Part shown: positions 1 through 8,271 of the stretch, one piece after another
Layout of the letters: every line of letters starts with the position of its first letter
How positions within the stretch are numbered: the first letter of the stretch is position 1
Position numbers and translations under genes: made by a program
Notes under the pieces: generated by a model
Database searches by the model: none
Told to the model about the DNA's origin: nothing
Seen by the model: only the letters and a program-made list of their open reading frames with translations
NCBI RefSeq assembly: GCF_008802365.1
Contig: NZ_VZQZ01000007.1
Span: 123,269 to 187,268 of the forward strand
DNA length: 64,000 nt
Direction: 5' to 3'
Origin: Oryzomonas japonica
GTDB taxonomy: Bacteria > Desulfobacterota > Desulfuromonadia > Geobacterales > Pseudopelobacteraceae

Positions 1-16
1 CGCCACAATGGCGTGG

Positions 17-1726
17 CTAGTGTGTTAACGTGGTGTAGGTGCGCAGAAGCGGGATAATGTCTTCCGGCAGCAGGGGGTGACACATGAAAAATCCCTGCAA
101 CTCATCGCATTTGCTGTTGTGAAGGAAGGAATACTGCTTCTCCTGTTCGACCCCTTCGGCAACCACGTTGAGCTTGAGTGAGTGGGCCATGAAGATGATC
201 GCTTCGGCGATGGCCGCATTATCCCCGCCGGGGGTGATATCGCGCACAAAGGTGCCGTCGATCTTGACCCGGTCGATGGGGAAGTGCTTGAGGTAGGAGA
301 GGGAGGAATAGCCGGTGCCAAAGTCATCGACGGCCAGGGAAACTCCCAGTTTCTTCAGTTTTTTCAGAATAGGGATGTTTTTCTCTCCCTGTTCAATGAT
401 GGTGCTTTCGTTCAACTCCAATTCAAGGCAGCCGGGCGGAAGGTCCGATTCCTTCAGGGCCGATGCGACAATATCGAGGAAGCTGTCATGTTTTAACTGG
501 CTGGCCGAGACGTTGACGGAGATGCGCAAGCCGTTGGAACCGCCGTTATGCCATTGCCGGGCCTGCCGGCACGCCGTCCGCAGGACCCACTCGCCGATGG
601 CAACGATCATGCCGGTCTCTTCGGCAATGTTGATGAATTGAGGCGGGAGCATATCCCCATGTTGGGGATGGTGCCAACGGATCAGCGCCTCAAACCCGAT
701 GATCGTCCGGCTCGCGATGTCGAACAGCGGCTGGTATACCAGGAAAAACTCGTTCCGCACCATGGCCTGGCGCAGGTTCGACTCGATCACCTGCCGCGCG
801 AGCGCCAGCTGGTTCATCTCTTCGGAGAAAAATTGATAGTTATTGCGCCCCTTCTCCTTGGCCTGATACATGGAAATGTCGGCGTTTTTCAGCAGTTCAT
901 CGACCGTTGCGCCATTTTCCGGGTACAGTGCGATACCGATGCTGGCGCTGGTGTGGATGGTATGGTTCTCGAATTGAACCGGTTTTCTGAGGGTTTCGAG
1001 AATCTTGTCCGCCACCTTTGGTACGTCGTCTCCCCCGGAAAGCAGGGAGAGGATGATGACGAACTCGTCGCCGCCGATGCGGGCCACGGTGTCGGAACTG
1101 CGCAGGCATCCCTGGATGCGGTCGGCGCTGATCTTCAGCAGGCGGTCGCCGTAGGCGTGCCCCAAGGTGTCATTGACGTATTTAAACTGGTCAAGGTCGA
1201 GGTACAGGAGCGCCAGGTCCTTTTTGTCCCGTTCAGCCATGACGATGGCCTGCTTGAGGCGGTCGCTGAACAGTACCCGGTTGGGGAGCCCGGTTAGGGT
1301 ATCGTAGTAGGCCAGCTTCTTGATCTCCGCCTCGGCCCGTTTGCGTTCGATAGTGTAACGGATGGCTCGGCTCAGCAGGTTGATGTCGAACTGTCCCTTG
1401 AGCAGATAGTCCTGGGCGCCGTGCCGCATGGCGGTGAGGGCCAGGGCGTCGTCGGACATGCCGGTCAGGACGATGATCGGAATGTCGGGGGCCTGGGTGT
1501 GCATGCGGTGCAGCGTCTCCAGCCCGATGCTGTCGGGGAGCGAGAGGTCGAGGAGGATGACGTCGAAATGTTTCTCCGAAACGAGTTGTATCGAGGAGGC
1601 GATGCAGTTGGCATCGTGGACCAGAAAAAGCACATCGGAGAGTTCCGAGAAACACTCTCGCAGCAGCCGGACGTCGGCGGGATTGTCTTCGATCAACAGG
1701 ACTCTGATTATTTCGGCGTAGGGCAT
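17..1726 (-). CDS. Response regulator with GGDEF and EAL domains
   Basis: This is a 569-residue cytoplasmic protein that links a phosphorelay to cyclic di-GMP turnover. A receiver domain (about 1-125) carries the phosphoacceptor Asp60. A GGDEF domain (about 135-300) has an intact GGDEF at 218-222 and an RxxD inhibitory-site motif at 209-212. An EAL domain (about 315-560) keeps EAL at 346-348, Asn405, DDFG at 467-470 and EGVE near 524. Both catalytic halves therefore look competent, so net activity cannot be predicted. It begins 10 nt after the stop of the upstream single-domain receiver and is the last gene of a four-gene operon with two histidine kinases, which are its likely phosphate source. 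The ribosome binding site is weak, which suggests coupling to the upstream gene. Confidence 0.93.
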   Translation of the reverse strand: MPYAEIIRVLLIEDNPADVRLLRECFSELSDVLFLVHDANCIASSIQLVSEKHFDVILLDLSLPDSIGLETLHRMHTQAPDIPIIVLTGMSDDALALTAMRHGAQDYLLKGQFDINLLSRAIRYTIERKRAEAEIKKLAYYDTLTGLPNRVLFSDRLKQAIVMAERDKKDLALLYLDLDQFKYVNDTLGHAYGDRLLKISADRIQGCLRSSDTVARIGGDEFVIILSLLSGGDDVPKVADKILETLRKPVQFENHTIHTSASIGIALYPENGATVDELLKNADISMYQAKEKGRNNYQFFSEEMNQLALARQVIESNLRQAMVRNEFFLVYQPLFDIASRTIIGFEALIRWHHPQHGDMLPPQFINIAEETGMIVAIGEWVLRTACRQARQWHNGGSNGLRISVNVSASQLKHDSFLDIVASALKESDLPPGCLELELNESTIIEQGEKNIPILKKLKKLGVSLAVDDFGTGYSSLSYLKHFPIDRVKIDGTFVRDITPGGDNAAIAEAIIFMAHSLKLNVVAEGVEQEKQYSFLHNSKCDELQGFFMCHPLLPEDIIPLLRTYTTLTH

Positions 1727-1736
1727 GGCGGCGCAC

Positions 1737-2180
1737 TCACATTCCGGGAAGCTTCACAATGGAAAACCAAAACTCCTCGATGGATGTCACCACTTTGGTG
1801 AACTGTTCCAGGTCTACCGGTTTAGTGATGTAGCAGTTGGCGTGCAGGGCGTAGCTTTTGAGTATGTCCTGTTCGGCGCTGGAGGTTGTCAGGACCACTA
1901 CCGGGATATGCTTCAAACTATCGTCGCCCTTGACCCGTTCCAGCACCTCGCGCCCGTCCAGCCGGGGCAGGTTGAGGTCGAGCAGGATGATATCGGGGCG
2001 GGCTGCGGAACCATATTCCCCCCGGCGATACAGGAAGTCAAGGGCTTGGACACCGTCGTTGACGACACTGATATTATTACAGAGTTTTGCGTCTTTTAAC
2101 ACTTCCATTGTCAGTCTGACATCGGCGGGATTGTCTTCAACTAGCAGAATTTCCGCCGGTTTGAGGTACGGTGGTGTCAT
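1737..2180 (-). CDS. Single-domain response regulator (Rcp1-like receiver)
   Basis: This is a 147-residue stand-alone CheY-like receiver. The acidic pocket is in VEDN near residue 14, the phosphoacceptor is Asp68 in LLDLNLP, and the conserved Lys is Lys120 in ITKPVD. The family resembles Rcp1, the partner of phytochrome-type kinases, and both kinases upstream have the matching HDLQEPLR H-box. The start at 2180 is chosen over an in-frame ATG at 2204 because GGAGG sits 8 nt upstream of it. It lies 48 nt downstream of the second kinase and 10 nt upstream of the GGDEF-EAL protein. It has no output domain, so it may be a shuttle or phosphate sink; that role is inference. Confidence 0.92.
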   Translation of the reverse strand: MTPPYLKPAEILLVEDNPADVRLTMEVLKDAKLCNNISVVNDGVQALDFLYRRGEYGSAARPDIILLDLNLPRLDGREVLERVKGDDSLKHIPVVVLTTSSAEQDILKSYALHANCYITKPVDLEQFTKVVTSIEEFWFSIVKLPGM

Positions 2181-2228
2181 GGTGTGGGCCTCCAACTGCG
2201 TCAAATGACGTAAAATACTCGTCCTGCT

Positions 2229-4064
2229 TTATCTGGCCGGCAGGCTGAAAAAGAAGGTTGAACCTTTATCCGGCTCCGATTCAAGCCAAATCTTTCCCCC
2301 GTGCAATTCCACAATTCGTTTGCAAATTGCAAGACCAATGCCGGTGCCGGGGTATTCGTCCCGATTGTGCAGCTTTTTGAAAAGTAGAAATATTTTTTCT
2401 TGGTATTCCGGGGCGATGCCGAAGCCGTTATCCTGCACCGAAATGATATGTTGATCTTCTGCGCGGTGACAATTAATTGATATCACTGGCGTTTCCCAGG
2501 AAAATTTCAGTGCATTCTCCAAAAGGTTTCTCAACAGCATGACAAGAAGCTGCCGGTCGCCGGTAAGCTCGGGGAAAGGGGCATGGGTGACGACGGCACC
2601 GCGCCGGGCGATCATCTCCTCCAGACCGGCAAGGGCGCTCGTTACGATCTCCGCGCCGTCCAGAGGGACGTGTCTGACCGGCTGCCGGCCGAGGTTGAGG
2701 TAAGCTAGCAGGTCGTTGAACAGATGCTTGAGGTGGGACACGTTGGCGACGATGATGGCTATGAATTCATCGGCCTCCCGGTCGAGTTTTCCCTTGTAGC
2801 GTTTTTCCAGGAGTTGCACAAACCCGCCAATGACCCGCAGAGGCTCCTGAAGGTCATGATAGGCCAGCATGTTGAATTCTTTCAACTCGGCATTGCTTTT
2901 TTCCAGTTCCCCGGCCTTGAGAGCCAGTTCCTGCGCCGCCCTGCGGCTCTGGCTGATGTTCAGAATGAGCAGGGTTATGATCATGCCCAGGCTGGCTATG
3001 ACAAAAATTGTCGTCCAGACCAGTCTGGTGTACCTCTCGTAGAATGACACCGGCCTATTGACGAGGGTGCAGCCGTAGGGCAGTCGGGAAACGGGGATGT
3101 GGAAACGGGTGAGCTGGGTGTAGTCGAACATCACCCGCGCCGTTTGGCCGGTGTAGACCGGGAGGGTGGCAATGTCCCGCCCATTGAGCACTTCCAGGGC
3201 CATTTCCGCGGCTTGCGCCCCATGCTGTCGCCCCCCTAGCAGGCTCCCGCCGATGATGCCGTGGCCGATGCGCTCTTCATGACCGCCGTACACCGGGACC
3301 GGGGATCGCTCCCCCAAAAGCTGCGCTATCTTGGTATGGTCGAATACCCGCCCGTCCCGGTCCCGGCTGTAGGAAAGCGCCAGGACAAGGCTGTCCGTCG
3401 AAAGTGACGATAATTGTCGCAGCATGCCATCGGTTGTCAGGTTGTCCATATAGCGGATCGCGACCGGACTCTTGAACCCTCTCAGATCCTCCTCCGCCTG
3501 CCTGCGGGTCGCCAGCCCGGTGGAGGTGTAATCGTGGATGACAAAAATGTGCCGTGTTGCGGGGTGTACCTTGAGCATCAACTCCACGGTGCCCCTGACA
3601 TCGAGCCGCTCGGCAACGCCGGTCACGTTGCGCTGCCCCTTGATCATCGCCGGTTCAAAGCCGTTGATCCCGCAGAAGACGATCGGGGTGCCGGGGAATA
3701 TGGCGTCGCGGTATTTCAGGGCAAAGTCGAGGGCCGGATTATCCGCGGCGATGATCAGGGGGATCGTCACGTTCCGGTATTTCTGGATAAACAGGTCCCT
3801 GATCTTGCCGAAATGTTCCATTTTCGGGAAGTATTTGCAGTCCAGGTACTCCACGGTCGGTTCTATATCCGGCCGCGCTCGGTGCAGCGTCTCGACGATG
3901 CCGATAAGTTCGTTGTCCGACCAGGTGTAGTAGGGGTGGTAGGAGTTGAGGATCAGGATACGCGTCTTTTGCCCCCCGGCATCGGCGGCGTGGGCCGGAC
4001 CGGCTGTCGCCAGCGTCAGTGCCATGAACAGGACGGCAAGGTATGCCGCGTGCAGACGCCTCAT
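2229..4064 (-). CDS. Membrane histidine kinase with ABC-substrate-binding-like sensor
   Basis: The protein has 611 residues. A signal peptide (1-26, cleavage after AHA) is followed by a periplasmic region (about 27-340) resembling the periplasmic binding fold of uncharacterised ABC-type substrate-binding proteins. A single membrane segment spans about 350-370. A HisKA domain has His403 in AYHDLQEPLR, and the HATPase domain shows DNGFGIAPE and GTGIGLAICKR. The open frame extends 81 codons further upstream, but that part is antisense-like; the ATG at 4064 overlaps the stop of the preceding kinase by 4 nt and begins a good signal peptide. The ligand is unknown; a small periplasmic solute is inferred from the fold. 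It sits in an operon with a second kinase and two receivers. Confidence 0.9.
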   Translation of the reverse strand: MRRLHAAYLAVLFMALTLATAGPAHAADAGGQKTRILILNSYHPYYTWSDNELIGIVETLHRARPDIEPTVEYLDCKYFPKMEHFGKIRDLFIQKYRNVTIPLIIAADNPALDFALKYRDAIFPGTPIVFCGINGFEPAMIKGQRNVTGVAERLDVRGTVELMLKVHPATRHIFVIHDYTSTGLATRRQAEEDLRGFKSPVAIRYMDNLTTDGMLRQLSSLSTDSLVLALSYSRDRDGRVFDHTKIAQLLGERSPVPVYGGHEERIGHGIIGGSLLGGRQHGAQAAEMALEVLNGRDIATLPVYTGQTARVMFDYTQLTRFHIPVSRLPYGCTLVNRPVSFYERYTRLVWTTIFVIASLGMIITLLILNISQSRRAAQELALKAGELEKSNAELKEFNMLAYHDLQEPLRVIGGFVQLLEKRYKGKLDREADEFIAIIVANVSHLKHLFNDLLAYLNLGRQPVRHVPLDGAEIVTSALAGLEEMIARRGAVVTHAPFPELTGDRQLLVMLLRNLLENALKFSWETPVISINCHRAEDQHIISVQDNGFGIAPEYQEKIFLLFKKLHNRDEYPGTGIGLAICKRIVELHGGKIWLESEPDKGSTFFFSLPAR

Positions 4065-6277
4065 GCCGCATCCCCCTTTTCGGAAAGGTTCTTTTTGATG
4101 GTGAACGAGAAGCAACTGCCCCGGCCCGGTTCTGACGTCACCCCAATACGGCCGCCGTGGCGTTCGATGATTTTTTTGCAGACGGCCAGCCCGATGCCGG
4201 TGCCGGAGTAGGCGCCCCTCCCATGCAGCCGCTGGAAGATCTCGAAGATTCGCTCGAAAAATTGGCCATCGATGCCGATGCCGTTGTCCGTGACGCGAAA
4301 TTCCCATTCCGTGGGGGTCTCGGCGCAGGCAACGTGGATACGGGGCGGCTCGTCGCCCCGGAATTTGATGGCGTTGCTGAGCAGGTTCTGGAACAGTTGC
4401 ATGATCTGGGTTTCATCACCCGTTATGGCCGGGAACGGGTCATGGGTGATTTCAGCGCCGCTTTCCTCGATACGCCTCTTCAGGTTCATTGTTGCGGCCC
4501 TGAACGCGTCCCCGGCTTCAAAAACAACGAACGGGGCGCCCTGGGATTCGACGCGGGAATATTCCAGAAGATCGTTGATGAGCCGTTGCATGCGCTGGGC
4601 TCCATCGATTATGAAGGCGATGAACTCCCCCGCGTCCTTGTCCAGTTTGTTTTGGTACCGCCGGGCCAGAAGCTGTATGAAACTGGTGATGGTGCGCAAG
4701 GGTTCCTGCAGGTCGTGGGAGGCGATATAGGCAAAATGCTGGAGTTGCTGGTTTGACTCCGCCAGTTTGCCCGTCAGTTCCTTCTGGGCGATCTCGACCA
4801 TCTTTCGGTCGGTGATGTCCTTGACGATCTCGATGCCGCCGATGATGTCGTCGGCCGAATTCCTGAGCGGCGAAGCCGTAACCAACAGACACGTATCCCG
4901 GCCGTTTATCGTCAGTCTGCGTTCCACCGTATGCACCAGACCGTCCTCGAACGTCTGTCTGACCGGGCAGTTGTCGCACACATGGAGCCGCTGCTCGTAG
5001 GCCTCATAGCAGAAACGCCCGGACTGGTCGTTCATCCACCCTCTGCTGGTGCCGTTCTGATAGAGGATGCGGTACTCCCGATCCTGGATGCTGATGCCGT
5101 CGCCGATGCTGGCAAGGATGGCCTCGGTCTTGGCCCGCTCGTCGAGGGCTTGGCGGGTTGCCGCCTGGAGTTCCCGGACGAATGTGGTGCGCTCCTCCTC
5201 GCGTGACGCCAGGGTCCTGGCCATGTCGTCGAAGGCCTGGGCAATCAGGCCGAACTCACCCTGGGAGTAGGGGATGCCGACCTGTACATCCTGTCCGCCC
5301 GAAGCCAGCAACATGGATGAACGCACCAAGCGCCTGGCCCGGTTGGTGATGACGCGGTTGGCATAGGCAAACACCGCCATGGCCGCAAGAGCGACGGCGA
5401 ACGTCAGAAACCACAGGTTGCGGAAGAGGATGCGATTGGCGTCGGTGAGGATTGCTTCCTCGGGCACTTCCAGCCTGATGTGGAGATAGGGGGTTGGATC
5501 GCCGGCCAGTTGCAGGGAGCGGTAGGCCATGATGCGGTACGATCCCCCTGAAGTGCGCAGGGTGATCTTCTCGTCACCCCGGGCAGCGCGCATGTCGTTG
5601 AAAATGCCCTGATCGTCCTTGGTGCCGATCTGGTAGCGGGCATCGGCGCTGTGAAACAGGATCGTGCCCGTGCCGTCGAGTAAGACCAGGGCAGAGCCGG
5701 CCGGAAAGTGGGATCTGTCGAAGATTGCATTGGCCCGTTCCAGGTTGATGGCCGCCTGGACCACGCCCAGCAGTTCCCCCCGGTCGCCTGTGACCGGCAG
5801 GGCAAAGTTGAAGGTCGGTTTGTTGACCGTGCGCCCGACGATGTACTCCCCGGCGGAAAAGGTCCGCCGGCGTACCGCATCGCGAAAGTATTTCCGGTCG
5901 CTTACGTTGAGCCCGGGGGGAGGGGGGACGACAGAGGCGACCGATTCGCCGGTGGGGCGAAAGAGTTGGAGATTCAGATAGCGGTTGTCGCTGCGCAGGA
6001 TTTCCCGGAACAGTTCGTCGCAGGCCGGTGCATCCATGTTGCGCACCTGGGGCAGCACGGCCAGGGTTGTCAGGAGTTGGCGCGTGCTGCTGACCGTATT
6101 GCCCATATCGCCGGCCAGCGCCCTGACGAGGGCGGAGCACCGGCTGTGGGCCTCGTTCAGGGAATTCCGTTTCTGTTCGAGACCGGTGTAGAGAATGATC
6201 GCCAGGGCGGGGGTGACCGCGAATGCGACCAACAGGATGAGGTGGGTGCGAATGGACCATCCGGAAAAAGCCTTCAC
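4061..6277 (-). CDS. Membrane histidine kinase (Cache-HAMP-PAS-HisKA-HATPase)
   Basis: The protein has 738 residues. Its order is a transmembrane segment (11-32), a large periplasmic Cache-type region (33-285), a second transmembrane segment (286-308), HAMP (about 309-360), PAS (about 383-490), HisKA with His521 in IASHDLQEPLR, and a C-terminal HATPase. The PAS domain carries a CDNCP motif (Cys434, Cys437), so it could bind a metal or respond to redox; this is only suggested. The GTG start at 6277 is preceded by CCGGAG eight nt upstream. An upstream GTG at 6334 has no ribosome binding site. It is the first gene of the operon and overlaps the next kinase by 4 nt. Confidence 0.9.
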   Translation of the reverse strand: MKAFSGWSIRTHLILLVAFAVTPALAIILYTGLEQKRNSLNEAHSRCSALVRALAGDMGNTVSSTRQLLTTLAVLPQVRNMDAPACDELFREILRSDNRYLNLQLFRPTGESVASVVPPPPGLNVSDRKYFRDAVRRRTFSAGEYIVGRTVNKPTFNFALPVTGDRGELLGVVQAAINLERANAIFDRSHFPAGSALVLLDGTGTILFHSADARYQIGTKDDQGIFNDMRAARGDEKITLRTSGGSYRIMAYRSLQLAGDPTPYLHIRLEVPEEAILTDANRILFRNLWFLTFAVALAAMAVFAYANRVITNRARRLVRSSMLLASGGQDVQVGIPYSQGEFGLIAQAFDDMARTLASREEERTTFVRELQAATRQALDERAKTEAILASIGDGISIQDREYRILYQNGTSRGWMNDQSGRFCYEAYEQRLHVCDNCPVRQTFEDGLVHTVERRLTINGRDTCLLVTASPLRNSADDIIGGIEIVKDITDRKMVEIAQKELTGKLAESNQQLQHFAYIASHDLQEPLRTITSFIQLLARRYQNKLDKDAGEFIAFIIDGAQRMQRLINDLLEYSRVESQGAPFVVFEAGDAFRAATMNLKRRIEESGAEITHDPFPAITGDETQIMQLFQNLLSNAIKFRGDEPPRIHVACAETPTEWEFRVTDNGIGIDGQFFERIFEIFQRLHGRGAYSGTGIGLAVCKKIIERHGGRIGVTSEPGRGSCFSFTIKKNLSEKGDAA

Positions 6278-6334
6278 CGTGTGGACTCCGGGGCTTTGAG
6301 TGGGGATGCCGTTGTACCGGCTGATTCTATGCAC

Positions 6335-6528
6335 AATTTTGTTTTTTCACAAGTTAAACAGTTACAAAACGTATCACATTTTCCCCATTTTTCGAGTTGC
6401 GTATACATCATAATTCCACTACCATGCGGAGAAAAAACAGCGAGGGGGCGATGGCGCTCCATGCCCCGTTTTTTTCGCGGCCGGGCCGAGGCGAAAACGT
6501 ACAGGTAACGAAACAGGGGGGTCTAGTC
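6335..6528 (+). promoter_or_regulatory. gcvT leader with terminator-like hairpin
   Basis: The divergent gap before gcvT is AT-rich at 6335-6420. It is followed by a hairpin at 6445-6467: GGGGC and ATGG pair with CCAT and GCCCC around a CGCT loop, with one bulged G. The hairpin is followed directly by GTTTTTTT. The upstream gene points the other way, so a plus-strand terminator-like structure here is better explained as an attenuator in the gcvT leader. I could not find a recognisable glycine aptamer around it. Confidence 0.4.
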
Positions 6529-7620
6529 ATGGATGAACTGCTTAAACAAACGCCGCTCTGCGGGCGGCATGAGGCGCTCAGGGCATTGATGTCCCCCTTT
6601 GGCGGCTGGAACATGCCGATCCAGTACGAAGGGATCATTGCCGAACACGCCTGGTGCCGCGCCAAGGCGTCGCTCTTCGATATCTGTCACATGGGGGAAT
6701 TCCTCTTCGAGGGGGACTTTGCGGCCGGCGGCCTGGAGGATGTCCTCACCTTTTCCGTCGCAACGATCCCGGTCGGGCGTTCGCGCTACGGTTTCCTGCT
6801 CAACGAAAGCGGCGGCATCATCGACGACCTGATCGTCTTCCGCCTGGCACCAGACAAGGCCATGATCGTGGTCAATGCGGCCACGGCCCCCAAGGATTTT
6901 GCCGTCATCAATGCCCGGCTGAAGGGTGGCGCCTTTACCGACATCTCGGCTCAGACCGGCAAGCTGGACATCCAAGGGCCGCTCTCCCGGGACGTCATGG
7001 TGGCGGCCTTCGGCGCGGAAATCGCCGCCATACCCTATTTCCGATTCACCACCATGAACATTTTGGGTGTGGAGGCCATCGTCAGTCGCACCGGCTATAC
7101 CGGGGAACTCGGCTACGAGATCTTCATCCCCTCGGACAAGGTCGTCGAGTTGTGGGATCAGCTGCTACTGGACGAGCGGGTCAAACCGGCTGGGCTGGGG
7201 GCGCGGGACGTGTTGCGCCTTGAGGTGGGGTACTCGCTCTACGGCAGCGATATCGACGAGGCGACCACACCGTTGGAGGCCGGTCTGGAGGGGTTTGTGG
7301 ACCTGTCCAAGAACTTTGTGGGCAAGGAGGCGTTGCTGCGCCAGAAGGAGCAGGGCGTAGCCCGCAGAAAGGTTGCCTTCGAGGTGAACAGCCGCCGCTC
7401 GCCGCGCCACCACTACGAACTCTGTTTCAGTGGCGAGGGGGTCGGCACGGTAACCAGCGGTGTTTTTTCACCCATGCTCGGCCGCGGCATCGGTCTGGGA
7501 TTCGTCAGGCCGGATTTGGCGTCGATTGGTACGCCGCTTACCATCATCCATGAACGGGTCAGCATGGAGGCCGCGGTCTGCGAACTCCCTTTCTACCGCG
7601 GCGGGTCGCTCAGGTCATAA
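6529..7620 (+). CDS. gcvT: Glycine cleavage system T protein (aminomethyltransferase)
   Basis: At 363 residues this is the usual GcvT length. It transfers the methylene group from aminomethylated H protein to tetrahydrofolate, releasing ammonia. Visible family hallmarks are an N-terminal substrate-binding stretch near FGGWNMPIQYEG, the folate-binding core around DIQGPLSRD and YTGELGYEIF, and the C-terminal barrel with LGRGIGLGFV. The ATG at 6529 lies 7-12 nt behind a GGGGGG run and matches the family start; the frame is open for 44 more codons upstream but these look non-coding. It is the first gene of gcvT-gcvH-gcvPA-gcvPB-lipM-lipA, which brings all glycine cleavage enzymes except the shared dihydrolipoamide dehydrogenase together with lipoyl assembly. 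Confidence 0.96.
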   Translation: MDELLKQTPLCGRHEALRALMSPFGGWNMPIQYEGIIAEHAWCRAKASLFDICHMGEFLFEGDFAAGGLEDVLTFSVATIPVGRSRYGFLLNESGGIIDDLIVFRLAPDKAMIVVNAATAPKDFAVINARLKGGAFTDISAQTGKLDIQGPLSRDVMVAAFGAEIAAIPYFRFTTMNILGVEAIVSRTGYTGELGYEIFIPSDKVVELWDQLLLDERVKPAGLGARDVLRLEVGYSLYGSDIDEATTPLEAGLEGFVDLSKNFVGKEALLRQKEQGVARRKVAFEVNSRRSPRHHYELCFSGEGVGTVTSGVFSPMLGRGIGLGFVRPDLASIGTPLTIIHERVSMEAAVCELPFYRGGSLRS

Positions 7621-7625
7621 AACGC

Positions 7626-7657
7626 AATCTGCCTCTGTGGCAGATTTTACAGATTTT
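7626..7657 (+). other. Hairpin with T-rich tail between gcvT and gcvH
   Basis: The arms AATCTGCC (7626-7633) and GGCAGATT (7639-7646) enclose a TCTGT loop, with a second T-run (GATTTTTT) at 7651-7658. The text CTCTGTGGCAGATTT matches the end of the CTCTGTG repeat family found at 33151-33285 and 52621-52776, so this may be a solo end of that element. It could also act as a partial terminator inside the operon. Confidence 0.5.
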
Positions 7658-7683
7658 TTATCTTAAAAGGAGGATATGCCGAC

Positions 7684-8055
7684 ATGAGCATCTATTTCAC
7701 CAAGGAACACGAATGGGTCAAGGTCAAGGAAGGGATCGGTGCGGTCGGCATCAGCGAACATGCCGCCCATGAACTGGGGGACATCACCTTTGTGGAGCTT
7801 CCCGTCATGGGCAAGGTGGTCAAACAGTTCGATATGCTGGGGGCCATCGAATCGGTCAAGGCCGCCAGCGACATTTATTCGCCGGTTTCCGGCAAGGTGG
7901 TCAAGATCAACGAGGCCTTAAACGACGCCCCGGAGATCGTCAACGAAAGCGCGGAAGACGCCGGTTGGCTAGCCTGGATCGAGATCGCCGACGAGGCGGA
8001 GCTGAAGAATCTGATGACCAGGGAACAGTACGACGAGTATCTGAAAACTGTGTAG
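7684..8055 (+). CDS. gcvH: Glycine cleavage system H protein
   Basis: This is the 123-residue lipoyl carrier that shuttles the aminomethyl intermediate between P, T and L proteins. The lipoylated lysine is Lys59 in GAIESVKAAS, within the standard hammerhead context followed by DIYSPVSG. The length is typical. The ribosome binding site AAAAGGAGG ends about 10 nt before the ATG. It is separated from gcvT by a short hairpin and from gcvPA by a 138-bp repeat element that begins 2 nt after its stop codon. Confidence 0.97.
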   Translation: MSIYFTKEHEWVKVKEGIGAVGISEHAAHELGDITFVELPVMGKVVKQFDMLGAIESVKAASDIYSPVSGKVVKINEALNDAPEIVNESAEDAGWLAWIEIADEAELKNLMTREQYDEYLKTV

Positions 8056-8057
8056 GA

Positions 8058-8195
8058 GGTTTTTGAAAAACAGCCATCAGGCCTTCGTCCTCGAAAGCCC
8101 TTTCGTGCGGCGTAGCGCTGCTACGCCTCCTCAGGGCATTCTGCGGGTGCGACGATCTGACTCTTTTTGAACAACCTTGATTTCTCAACAGCCTG
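8058..8195 (+). repeat. 138-bp interspersed repeat, copy 1
   Basis: This element is nearly identical to 30322-30459 and clearly related to 50581-50718; all three are exactly 138 bp and in the same orientation. It begins with GGTTTTTGAAAAACAG, has a central perfect hairpin GGCGTAGC-GCT-GCTACGCC, and ends with ATTTCTCAACAGCCTG, a decayed inverted copy of the start. Here it begins 2 nt after the gcvH stop and separates gcvH from gcvPA. It carries no transposase. Confidence 0.85.
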
Positions 8196-8271
8196 CCGGG
8201 GGAAATCCCCCTTTGTCCGGTCTGGGGCGGCCGCAAGGAGCGCCCCGATGCTTTGTGCCAGGAGAGTCCGC

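Noticed and set aside
548-1297. Long plus-strand ORF (249 residues) opposite the GGDEF-EAL gene
   Set aside because: It is a shadow of the minus-strand coding frame with low-complexity His/Gly/Asp content typical of antisense reading in GC-rich genes.
6335-6528. Glycine riboswitch before gcvT
   Set aside because: Only about 190 bases are available, and no conserved glycine-aptamer core could be recognised; only the hairpin with T-run is kept as a candidate attenuator.
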